From NCBI RefSeq assembly GCF_963678635.1, contig NC_087066.1:26317453-26381452 (forward strand): DNA of 64,000 nucleotides. Reading direction: 5' to 3'. Below, in pieces: positions 45,471-58,254 of the stretch. A program made the position numbers and the translations under genes. This DNA is from Symsagittifera roscoffensis (Eukaryota > Xenacoelomorpha > Acoela > Convolutidae). Every line of letters begins with the position of its first letter. Positions within the stretch are counted from its first letter, which is position 1. The notes beneath the pieces were generated by a model. It searched no databases and had not been told where the DNA came from. It saw only the letters and a program-made list of their open reading frames with translations.

Positions 45471-48400
45471 TCATCAAAAGTTGGCACTAATTAACAACCT
45501 TTGTTTTGGCACTGTAGTACCAACCACCACTAGCGCCAAGTACAACCTTGATGCCGGAAAATAAAAAAAATTAAGCAGTGCCCAAAAATCATCAAAAGTT
45601 GGCATTGTTGAATAGCATTTTTTCGGCACTGATGTACTAACCATCAACAGCGCCGAAGTACAACATTGCCGCCTGAAAATAATAAAATGATCAGCAGTGC
45701 CGAAAAATTATCAAAAGTTGGTATTGTTGAATAGCATTCTTTTCGGCACTGATTTACTAACTCTCAACAGTGCCGAAGTACAACACTGCCGCCGCAAAAG
45801 AAAACCATTTTCAACAGTGCCAATAATGATCAAGAATTGGCACTTATGAACAAACTTTGTTTCCGCACTGTAGTACTAGCCATCAAAAGCGCCGAACTAT
45901 AACATTGCCGCCGGAATACAAAAAAGCTCAACAGTGCCGAAAAGCATCAAACCTTGTCATTGTTGAACAGCTTTTTTTGGCGCTATTGTACCCCTCAACT
46001 GTGCTGAAGCACAATACTGCTTCCAAAAAACAAAAAAAAAGGTTAAACAGTGCTTGAAATCATCAAAAGTTGGCATTTTTGAACAGCATTCTTTTCGGCG
46101 CTGTTGTACTAACGCTCAACAGTGCCGAAGTACAACATTGCCGCCAAAAAACAAAAGAGTTTTCAACAGGGCCAATAATCATCAAAAATTGGCACTAATG
46201 AACAACTTTTGTTTCGGCACTGTAGTAGCAACCACCACTAGCGCCAAGTGCAACCTTGACGCCGGAAAATAAAAAAAATTAAGCAGTGCCCAAAAATCAT
46301 CAAAAATTGGCATTGTTGAATAACATTTTTTCGGCACTGTTGTACTAGCCATCAACAGCGCCGAAGTACAACATTGCCATCGGAAAAAAAAGAAAATATT
46401 CAGCAGTGCCGAAAAATTCTCAAAAATTGGCATTGTTGAATAGCATTCTTTTCGGCACTGATGTACTAACTCTCAACAGTGCCGAAGTACAACACTGCCG
46501 CCGCAAAAGAAAACAATTTTCAACAGTGCCAATAATCATCAAGAGTTGGCACTAATGAACAACCTTTGTTTCCGCACTGTAGTACTAGCCATCAAAAGCG
46601 CCGAAGTACAACATTGCCACCGGAAAACGAAAAAAGCTCAACAGTGCCGAAAAGCATCAAAAATTGGCACTGTTGAACATTTTTTTTAGCTACTATTGTA
46701 CCCCTCAACAGTGCTGAAGCACAATACCGTCTCCGAAAAAAAAGAAGATTGTTAAACAGTGCCGTAAATCATCAAAAGTTGGCACTGTTGAACAGCATTC
46801 TTTTCGGCGCTGTTGTACAAACGCTCAACAGTGCCGAAGTACAACACTGCCGCCGCAAAAGAAAACCATTTTCAACAGTGCCAATAATCATCAAGAGTTG
46901 GCACTAATGAACAACCTTTGTTTCTGCGCTGTAGTACTAGCCATCAAAAGCGCCGAAGTACAATATTGCCACCGGAAAACGAAAAAAGCTCAACAGTGCC
47001 GAAAAGCATCAAAAATTGGCACTGTTGAACAGGTTTTTTTGGCACTATTGTACCCCTCAACAGTGCTGAAGCACAATAACGTCTCCGAAAAAAAGAAGAT
47101 TGTTAAACAGTGCCGTAAATCATCAAAAGTTGGCACTGTTGAACAGCATTCTTTTCGGCGCTGTTGTACTAACGCTCAACAGTGCCGAAGTACAACATTG
47201 CCGCCAAAAAACAAAAGAATTTTCAACAGTGCCAATAATCATCAAAAATTGGCACAATTGAACAACCTTTGTATCGGCATTGTAGTAATAGCCATCAACA
47301 GCGCCGAAGTACACCATTGCCGCCAAAAAATAAAACAACTTTCAACTGTGCCAATAATCATCAAAAATTTGCACTAATGAACAACCTTTGTTTCGGCACT
47401 GTAGTACCAACCACCACTAGTGCCAAGTGCAACCTTGACGCCGGAAAATAAAAAAAAATAAGCAGTGCCCAAAAATCATCAAAAATTGGCATTGTTGAAT
47501 AACATTTTTTCGGCACTGATGTACTAGCCATCAACAGCGCCGAAGTACAACATTGCCATCGGAAAATAAGAAAACCTTCAGTTATGCCAAAAAATTCTCA
47601 AAAATTTGCATTGTTGAATAGCATTCTTTTCGGCACTGATGTACTAACTCTCAACAGTGCCGAAGTACACCATTGTCGCCAAAAAATAAAACAACTTTCA
47701 ACTGTGCCAATAATCATCAAAAAGTGGCACTAATGAACAACCTTTGTTTCCGCAATGTAGTACTAGCCATCAAAAGCGCCGAAGTACAACATTGCCACCG
47801 GAAAACGAAAAAAGCTCAACAGTGCCGAAAAGCATCAAAAATTGGCACTGTTGAACAGGTTTTTTTTGGCACTATTGTACCCCTCAACAGTGCTGAAGCA
47901 CAATACCGTCTCCGAAAAAAAGAAGATTGTTAAACAGTGCCGTAAATCATCAAAAGTTGGCACTGTTGAACAGCATTCTTTTCGGCGCTGTTGTACTAAC
48001 GCTCAACAGCGCCGAAGTACACCATTGCCGCCAAAAAATAAAACAACTTTCAACTGTGCCAATAATCATCAAAAATTTGCACTAATGAACAACCTTTGTT
48101 TCGGCACTGTAGTACCAACCACCACTAGCGCCAAGTGCAACCTTGACGCCGGAAAATAAAAAATAATAAGCAGTGCCCAAAAATCATCAAAAATTGGCAT
48201 TGTTGAATAACATTTTTTCGGCACTGATGTACTAGCCATCAACAGCGCCGAAGTACAACATTGCCATCGGAAAATAAGAAAAATTTTAGCAGTGCCAAAA
48301 AATTCTCAAAAATTTGCATTGTTGAATAGCATTTTTTTCAGCACTGATGTACTAACTCTCAACAGTGTCGAAGTACACCATTGTCGCCAAAAAATAAAAC

Positions 48401-49999
48401 AACTTTCAACTGTGCCAATAATCATCAAAAATTGGCACTAATGAACAACCTTTGTTTCCGCAATGTAGTACTAGCCATCAAAAGCGCCGAAGTATAACAT
48501 TGCCGCCCGAAAACAAAAAAGCTCAACAGTAACGAAAAGCATCAAAAATTGGCACTGTTGAACAGATTTTTTTGGCACTATTGTACCCCTAAACAGTGCT
48601 GAAGCACAATACCGCATCCAAAAAAAAAGAAGATTGTTAAACAGTACCGGAAATCATCAAAAGTTGGCACTGTTGAACAGCATTTTTTCGGTGCTGTTGT
48701 ACTAACACTCAACAGTGCCGAAGTACACCATTGCCGCCAAAAAATAAAACAACTTTCAACTGTGCCATTAATCATCAAAAATTGGCACTAATGAACAACC
48801 TTTGTTTCGGCACTGTAGTACCAACCACCACTAGCGCCAGGTACAACCTTGACGCCGAAAAATAAAAAAAAAATAAGCAGTGCCAAAAAATTCTCAAAAA
48901 TTGGCTTTGATGAATAGCATTCTTTTCGGCACTGATGTACTAACTCTCAACAGTACCGAAGTACAACACTGCCGCCGCAAAAGAAAAACATTTTCAACAG
49001 TGCCAATAATCATCAAGAATTGGCACTAATGAACAACCTTTGTTTCCGCACTGTAGTACTAGCCATCAAAAGCGCCGAAGTACAACATTGCCGCCGGAAA
49101 ACGAAAAAAGCTCAACAGTGGCGAAAAGCATCAAATATTGGCACTGTTGAACAGCTTTTTTTGGCACTATTGTAACCCTCAACTGTGCTGAAGCACAATA
49201 CTGCTTCGGAAAAACAAAAAAAAGGTTGAACAGTGCTTGAAATCATCAAAAGTTGGCTATTTTGAACAGCATTCTTTTCGGCGCTGTTGTACTAACGCTC
49301 AACACTGCCGAAGTACAATATTGCCGCAAAAAAAAAGAATTTTCAACAGTGCAAATAATCATCAAAAATTGGCACTAATGAACAACCTTTGTATCGCCAC
49401 TGTAGTAATAGCCATCAACAGCGCCGAAGTACACCATTGCCGCCAAAAAATAAAACAACTTTCAACTGTGCCATTAATCATCAAAAATTGGCACTAATGA
49501 ACAACCTTTGTTTCGGCACTGTAGTACCAACCACCACTAGCGCCAGGTACAACCTTGACGCCGAAAAACAAAAAAAGAATAAGCAGTGCCAAAAAATTCT
49601 CAAAAGTTGGCTTTGTTGAATAGCATTCTTTTCGGCACTGATGTACTAACTCTCAACAGTGCCGAAGTACAACACTGCCGCCGCAAAAGAAAACATTTTC
49701 AACAGTGCCAATAATCATCAAGAATTGGCACTAATGAACAACCTTTGTTTCCGCACTGTAGTACTAGCCATCAAAAGCTCCGAAGTACAACATTGCCGCC
49801 GGAAAACGAAAAAAGCTCAACAGTGGCGAAAAGCATCAAATATTGGCACTGTTGAACAGCTTTGTTTGGCACTATTGTACCCCTCAATAGTGCTGAAGCA
49901 AAATACGGTTTCCGAAAAAAAGAAGATTGTTAAACAGTGCCGGAAATCATCAAAAGTTGGCACTGTTGAACAGCATTCTTTTCGGCACTGATGTACTCG

Positions 50000-52900
50000 C
50001 CATCAACAGCGCCGAAGTACAACATTGCCGCCTGAAAATAATAAAGTCATCAGCAGTGCCGAAAAATTATCAAAAGTTGGCATTGTTGACTAGCATTCTT
50101 TTTGGCACTGATGTACTAACTCGCAACAGTGCCGAAGTACAACACTGCCGCCGCAAAAGAAAACCATTTTCAACAGTGCCAATAATCATCAAGAATTGGC
50201 ACTAATGAACAACCTTTAATTCGGCACTGTAGTACCGACCACCACTAGCGCCAAGTACAACCTTGACGCCGGAAAATAAAAAAAGCAGTGCCCAAAAATC
50301 ATCAAAAGTTGGCATTGTTGAATAGCATTTTTTCGGCACTGATGAATTGGCACTGATGAAACAGCCATCAACAGCGTCGAAGTACAACATTGCCGCATGA
50401 AAATATTAAATTGATCAGCAGTACCGAAAAATTATCAAAAGATGGCATTGTTGAATAGCATTCTTTTCGGCACTGTTGTACTAACTCTCAACAGTGCCGA
50501 AGTACAACACTGCCGCCACAAAAGAACACCATTTTCAACAGTGGCAATAATGATCAAGAATTGGCACTTATGAACAACCTTTGTTTCCGCACCGTAGTAC
50601 TAGCCATCAAAAGCACCGAAGTACAACATTGCCGCCGGAATACAAAAAAGCTCAACAGTGCCGAAAAGCATCAAAACTTGGCCTTGTTGAACAGGGTTTT
50701 TTGGCACTATTGTACCCCTCAACTGTGCTGAAGCACAATACTGCTTCCGAAAAAGAAAAAAAGTTAAACAGTGCTTGAAATCATCAAAAAAGTTGGCGCT
50801 GTTTAACAGCATTCTTTTCGGCGCTGTTGTACTAACGCTCAACAGTGCCAAAGTACAACATTGCCGCCAAAAAATAAAAGAATTTTCAACAGTGCCAATA
50901 ATCATCAAAAATTAGCACTAATGAACAACTTTTGTATCGGCAATGTAGTACTAGCCATCAATAGCGCCGAAGTACACCATTGCCGCCAAAAAAAAACAAC
51001 TTTCAACTGTGCCAATAATCATCAAAAATTGGCGTTAATGAACAATCTTTGTTTCGGCACTGTAGTACCAACCACCACTAGCGCCAAGTACAACCTTGAT
51101 GACGGAAAAAAAATAAGCAGTGCCCAAAAACCATCAAAAATTGGCATTGTTGGATAACATTTTTTCGGCACTGTTGTACTAGCCATAAACAGCGCCGAAG
51201 TACAACATTGCCGTCGGAAAATAAGAACATATTCAGCAGTGCCGAAAAATTCTCAAAAGTAAGACTTGTTGAATAGCATTCTTTTCGGCACTGATGTACT
51301 AACGCTCAACAGTGCCGAAGTACAACATTGCCGCCAAAAAATAAAAGAATTTTCAACAGTGCCAATAATCATCAAAAATTGGCACTAATGAACAACCTTT
51401 GTATCGGCACTGTAGTAATAGCCATCAACAGCGCCGAAGTACACCATTGCCGCCAAAAAATAAAACAACTTTCAACTGTGCCATTAATCATCAAAAATTG
51501 GCACTAATGAACAACCGATGTTTCGGCACTGTAGTACCAACCACCACTAGCGCCAGGTACAACCTTGACGCCGAAAAATAAAAAAAGATTAAGCAGTGCC
51601 AAAAAATTCTCAAAAGTTGGCTTTGTTGAATAGCATTCTTTTCGGCTTTGATGTACTAACTCTCAACAGTGCCGAAGTACAACACTGCCGCCGCAAAAGA
51701 AAACATTTTCAACAGTGCCAATAATCATCAAGAATTGGCACTAATGAACAACCTTTGTTTCCGCACTGTAGTACTAGCCATCAAAAGCGCCGAAGTACAA
51801 CATTGCCGCCGGAAAACGAAAAAGGCTCAACAGTGGCGAAAAGCATCAAATATTGGCACTGTTGAACAGCTTTGTTTGGCACTATTGTACCCCTCAATAG
51901 TGCTGAAGCAAAATACGGTTTCCGAAAAAAAGAAGATTGTTAAACAGTGCCGGAAATCATCAAAAGTTGGCACTGTTGAACAGCATTCTTTTCGGCGCTG
52001 TTGTACTAAGCCTCAACAGTGCCGAAGTACAACATTGCCGCCAAAAAATAAAATAATCATCAAAAATTGGCACTAATGAACAACCTTTGTTTCGGCAATT
52101 TAGTACCAACCACCACTAGCGCCAAGTACAACCTTGATGACGGAAAAAAAATAAGCAGTGCCCAAAAACCATCAAAAATTGGCATTGTTGGATAACATTT
52201 TTTCGGCACTGTTGTACTAGCCATAAACAGCGCCGAAGTACACCATTGCCGCCAAAAAAAAACAACTTTCAACTGTGCCAATAATCATCAAAAATTGGCG
52301 TTAATGAACAATCTTTGTTTCGGCACTGTAGTACCAACCACCACTAGCGCCAAGTACAACCTTGATGACGGAAAAAAAATAAGCAGTGCCCAAAAACCAT
52401 CAAAAATTGGCATTGTTGGATAACATTTTTTCGGCACTGTTGTACTAGCCATAAACAGCGCCGAAGTACAACATTGCCGTCGGAAAATAAGAACATATTC
52501 AGCAGTGCCGAAAAATTCTCAAAAGTAAGACTTGTTGAATAGCATTCTTTTCGGCACTGATGTACTAACGCTCAACAGTGCCGAAGTACAACATTGCCGC
52601 CAAAAAATAAAAGAATTTTCAACAGTGCCAATAATCATCAAAAATTGGCACTAATGAACAACCTTTGTATCGGCACTGTAGTAATAGCCATCAACAGCGC
52701 CGAAGTACACCATTGCCGCCAAAAAATAAAACAACTTTCAACTGTGCCATTAATCATCAAAAATTGGCACTAATGAACAACCGATGTTTCGGCACTGTAG
52801 TACCAACCACCACTAGCGCCAGGTACAACCTTGACGCCGAAAAATAAAAAAAGATTAAGCAGTGCCAAAAAATTCTCAAAAGTTGGCTTTGTTGAATAGC

Positions 52901-54870
52901 ATTCTTTTCGGCTTTGATGTACTAACTCTCAACAGTGCCGAAGTACAACACTGCCGCCGCAAAAGAAAACATTTTCAACAGTGCCAATAATCATCAAGAA
53001 TTGGCACTAATGAACAACCTTTGTTTCCGCACTGTAGTACTAGCCATCAAAAGCGCCGAAGTACAACATTGCCGCCGGAAAACGAAAAAGGCTCAACAGT
53101 GGCGAAAAGCATCAAATATTGGCACTGTTGAACAGCTTTGTTTGGCACTATTGTACCCCTCAATAGTGCTGAAGCAAAATACGGTTTCCGAAAAAAAGAA
53201 GATTGTTAAACAGTGCCGGAAATCATCAAAAGTTGGCACTGTTGAACAGCATTCTTTTCGGCGCTGTTGTACTAAGCCTCAACAGTGCCGAAGTACAACA
53301 TTGCCGCCAAAAAATAAAATAATCATCAAAAATTGGCACTAATGAACAACCTTTGTTTCGGCAATTTAGTACCAACCACCATTAGCGCCAAGTACAACCT
53401 TGACGCCGGAAAATAAAAAAAAATTGAGCAGTGCCCAAAAATCATCAAAAGTTGGCATTGCTGAATAGCATTTTTTCGGCACTGATGTACTCGCCATCAA
53501 CAGCGCCGAAGTACAACATTGCCGCCTGAAAATAATAAAGTCATCAGCAGTGCCGAAAAATTATCAAAAGTTGGCATTGTTGACTAGCATTCTTTTTGGC
53601 ACTGATGTACTAACTCGCAACAGTGCCGAAGTACAACACTGCCGCCGCAAAAGAAAACCATTTTCAACAGTGCCAATAAACATCAAGAATTGGCACTAAT
53701 GAACAACCTTTAATTCGGCACTGTAGTACCGACCACCACTAGCGCCAAGTACAACCTTGACGCCGGAAAATAAAAAAAAGCAGTGCCCAAAAATCATCAA
53801 AAGTTGGCATTGTTGAATAGCATTTTTTCGGCACTGATGAATTGGCACTGATGAAACAGCCATCAACAGCGTCGAAGTACAACATTGCCGCATGAAAATA
53901 TTAAATTGATCAGCAGTACCGAAAAATTATCAAAAGATGGCATTGTTGAATAGCATTTTTTTCGGCACTGATGTACTAACTCTCAACAGTGCCGAAGTAC
54001 AACACTTTCGCCACAAAAGAACACCATTTTCAACAGTGGCAATAATGATCAAGAATTGGCACTTATGAACAACCTTTGTTTCCGCACCGTAGTACTAGCC
54101 ATCAAAAGCACCGAAGTACAACATTGCCGCCGGAATACAAAAAAGCTCAGCAGTGCCGAAAAGCATCAAAACTTGGCCTTGTTGAACAGCGTTTTTTGGC
54201 ACTATTGTACCCCTCAACTGTGCTGAAGCACAATACTGCTTCCGAAAAAGAAAAAAAGTTAAACAGTGCTTGAAATCATCAAAAAAGTTGGCACTTTTTA
54301 ACAGCATTCTTTTCGGCGCTGTTGTACTAACGCTCAACAGTGCAAAGTACAACATTGCCGCCACAAAATAAAAGAATTTTCAACAGTGCCAATAATCATC
54401 AAAAGATAGCACTAATGAACAACTTTTGTATCGGCAATGTAGTACTAGCCATCAATAGCGCCGAAGTACACCATTGCCGCCAAAAAAAAACAACTTTCAA
54501 CTGTGCCAATAATCATCAAAAATTGGCGTTAATGAACAATCTTTGTTTCGGCACTGTAGTACCAACCACCACTAGCGCCAAGTACAACCTTGATGACGGA
54601 AAAAAAATAAGCAGTGCCCAAAAACCATCAAAAATTGGCATTGTTGGATAAAATTTTTTCGGCACTGTTGTACTAGCCATAAACAGCGCCGAAGTACAAC
54701 ATTGCCGTCGGAAAATAAGAACATATTCAGCAGTGCCGAAAAATTCTCGAAAGTAAGCATTGTTGAATAGCATTCTTTTCGGCACTGATGTACTAACTCT
54801 CAATAGTGCCGAAGTACAACACTGCCGCCGCAAAAGAAAACCAGTTTCAACAGTGCAAATAATCATCATG
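50000..54870 (+). repeat. Nested higher-order repeats, 1,266 and 3,495 bp
   Basis: The block starting near 51000 recurs at about 52266 (anchors 51399/52665 and 51669/52935, exactly 1266 apart). A larger frame, 50200-51160, recurs at 53696-54650 (50581/54076 and 50600/54095, 3495 apart). The inner duplication lies within one copy of the outer period, which orders the events only partly. Confidence 0.88.
50466..50501. repeat. Example of the perfect satellite dyad (R2-F1)
   Basis: TTCGGCACTGTTG at 50466-50478 and its exact reverse complement CAACAGTGCCGAA at 50489-50501, with a 10-base spacer. It straddles a monomer boundary. Most other monomers have the same dyad with one or two mismatches (commonly GCGCTG in the left arm). 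Confidence 0.95.
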
Positions 54871-55399
54871 AATTGGCACTAATGAACAACCTTTGTTTCC
54901 GCACTGTAGTACTAGCCATCAAAAGCGCCGAAGTACAACATTGCCGCCGGAAAACGAAAAAAGCTCAACAGTGCCGAAACGCATCACAAATTGGCACTGT
55001 TGAACAGCTTTTTTCTGGCACTATTGTACCCCTCAACAGTGCTGAAGCACAATACCGTCTCCGAAAAAAAGAAGATTGTTAAACAGTGCCGGAAATCATC
55101 AAAAATGGCACTGTTGAACAGCGTTCTTTTCGGCGCTGTTGTACTAACCCTCAACAGTGCCGAAGTACAACATTGTTGCCAAAAAACAAAACAACTTTCA
55201 ACTAAGCCAATAATCATCAAAAGTTGGCACTAATGAACAATCTTTGTTTCGGCACTGTAGTATCAACCACCACTAGCGCCAAGTACAACCTTGACGCCGG
55301 AAAATGAAAAAAATTAAACAGTGCCCAAAAAGCATCAAAAGTTGGCATTGTTGAATTGCATTTTTTCGGCACTGATGTACTAGCCATCAACAATGCCGA

Positions 55400-57850
55400 G
55401 GTACAACATGCTGCCGCAAAAGAAAACCATTTCCAACAGTGCCAATAATCATCAAGAATTGGCACTAATGAACAGCCTTTGTTTCCGCACTGTAGTACTA
55501 GCCATCAAAAGCGCCGAAAGACAACATTGCCGCCGGAAAACGAAAAAAAGCTCAACAGTGCCGAAAAGCATCAAAAATTGGCACTGTTGAATAGCTTTTT
55601 TTGGCACTATTGTACCCCTCAACAGTGCTGAAGCACAATACCGTCTCCGAAAAAAAGAAGATTGTTAAACAGTGCCGGAAATTATCAAAAGTTGGCACTG
55701 TTGGTCAGCATTATTTTTGGCGCTGTTGTACTAACCCTCAACAGTGCCGAAATACAACATTGCCGGGAAAAAATAAAACAACTTTCAACTGTGCCAATAA
55801 TCATCAAAAATTGGCACTAATGAACAACCTTTGTTTCGGCATTGTAGTACCCACCACCACTAGCGCCAAGTACAATCTTGACGCCGGAAAAAAAGCAGTG
55901 CCCAAAAATCATCAAAAGTTGGCATTGTTGAATAGCATTTTTTTGGCACTGATGTACTAGACATCAACAGCGCCGAAGTACAACATTGACGCCTGAAATT
56001 ATTAAATTGATCAACAGTGCCGAAAGATTCTCATAAGTTGGCATTGTTGAATAGCAATCTTTTCGGCACTGATGTACTAACTCTCAGCAGTGCCGAAGTA
56101 GAACACTGCCGCCGCAAAAGAAAAACATTTTCAACAGTGCCAATAATGATCAAGAATTGGCAGTTATGAACAACCTTTGTTTTTGCACTGTAGTACTAGC
56201 CATCAAAAGCGCCGAAGTACAACATTGCCACCGGAAAACGAAAAAAGCTCAACAGTGCCGAAAAGCATCAAAAATTGGCACTGTTGAACAGTTTTTTTTG
56301 GCACTATTGTACCCCCAACAGTGCTGAAGCACAATTCTGTCTCCGAAAAAAAAGAAGATTGTTAAACAGTGCTGGAAATCATCACAAATTAAATTGGCAC
56401 TGTTGAACAGCATTCTTTTTGGCGCTGTTGTACTAAGCCTCAACAGTGCCGAAGTACATCATTGCCGCCAAAAAATAAAACAACTTTCAACTGTGCCAAT
56501 AATCATCAAAAATTGGCACTAATGAACAACCTTTGTTTCGGCACTGTAGTACCAACCACCACTAGCGCCAAGTACAATCTTGACGCCGGAAAAAAAAATT
56601 AAGCAGTGCCCAAAAAGCATCAAAAGTTGGCATTGTTGAATTGCATTTTTTCGGCACTGATGTACTAGCCATCAACAGCCTCGAAGTACAAAATTGACGC
56701 CAAAAAAAGAAAGAACTTTCAACAGTGCCAATAATCATCAAGAATTGGCACTAATGAACAGCCTTTGTTTCCGCACTGTAGTACTAGCCATCAAAAGCGC
56801 CGAAAGACAACATTGCCGCCGGAAAACGAAAAAAAGCTCAACAGTGCCGAAAAGCATCAAAAATTGGCACTGTTGAATAGCTTTTTTGGCACTATTGTAC
56901 CCCTCAACAGTGCTGAAGCACAATACCGTCTCCGAAAAAAAGAAGATTGTTAAACAGTGCCGGAAATTATCAAAAGTTGGCACTGTTGGTCAGCATTTTT
57001 TTTGGCGCTGTTGTACTAACCCTCAACAGTGCCGAAATACAACATTGCCGGGAAAAATAAAATAATTTTCAACTGTGCCAATAATCATCAAAAATTGGCC
57101 TTAATGAACAACCTTTGTTTCGGCATTGTAGTACCCACCACCACTAGCGCCAAGTACAACCTTGACGCCGGAAAAAAAGCAGTGCCCAAAAATCATCAAA
57201 AATTGGCATTGTTGAATAGCATTTTTTTGGCACTGATGTACTAGACATCAACAGCGCCGAAGTACAACATTGACGCCTGAAATTATTAAATTGATCAGCA
57301 GTGCCGAAAGATTCTCATAAGTTGGCATTGTTGAATAGCAATCTTTTCGGCACTGATGTACTAACTCTCAACAGTGCCGAAGTAGAACACTGCCGCCGCA
57401 AAAGAAAAACATTTTCAACAGTGCCAATAATCATCAAGAGTTGGCACTAATGAACAACCTTTGTTTCCGCACTGTAGTACTAGCCATCAAAAGCGCCGAA
57501 GTACAAAATTGCCACCGGAAAACGAAAAAAGCTCAACAGTGCCGAAAAGCATCAAAAATTGGCACTGTTGAACAGCTTTTTTTGGCACTATTGTACCCCC
57601 AACAGTGCTGAAGCACAATTCTGTCTCCGAAAAAAAAGAAGATTGTTAAACAATGCTGGAAATCATCACAAATTGGCACTGTTGAACAGCATTCTTTTCG
57701 GCGCTGTTGTACTAAGCCTCAACAGTGCCGAAGTACATCATTGCCGCCAAAAAATAAAACAACTTTCAACTGTGCCAATAATCATCAAAAATTGGCACTA
57801 ATGAACAACCTTTGTTTCGGCACCGTAGTACCAACCACCACTAGCGCCAA
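55400..57850 (+). repeat. Higher-order repeat, about 1.29 kb, two copies
   Basis: TTGGCACTATTGTACCCCTC occurs at 55601 and 56886. A variant with CCCCCAACAGTGCTG occurs at 56311 and 57597. Rare words such as CCGGGAAAAA and GTACCCACCACCAC occur once per copy. Confidence 0.85.
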
Positions 57851-58254
57851 GTACAACCTTGACGACGGAAAATAAAAAAAATTAAGCAGTGCCCAAAAAC
57901 CATCAAAAATTGGCATTGTTGAATAGCATTTTTTCGGCACTCATGTACTAGCCATCAACAGCGCCGAAGTTCAACATTGCCGCCGCAAAAAAACAAGATG
58001 CTCAGCAGTGCCGAAAAATTATCAAAAAATGGCATTGTTGAATAGCAATCTTTTCGGCACTGATAAACTAACTCTCAACAGTGCCGAAGTACAACACTGC
58101 CGCCGCAAAAGAAAACCATTTTCAACAGTGCCAATAATCATCAAGAATTGGCACTAACGAACAACCTCACTGTAAAACTAGCCATCAAAAACGCTTAAGT
58201 ACAACTTTGCCGCCGAAAACCAAAAAAAGCTCAACAGTTCCGAAAAGCATCAAA

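Noticed and set aside
46898-47377. Longest satellite ORF (159 codons) as a possible gene
   Set aside because: It is four consecutive satellite monomers in one frame, with the same residues recurring every 39-40 positions. The length is explained by chance lack of A-tract indels.
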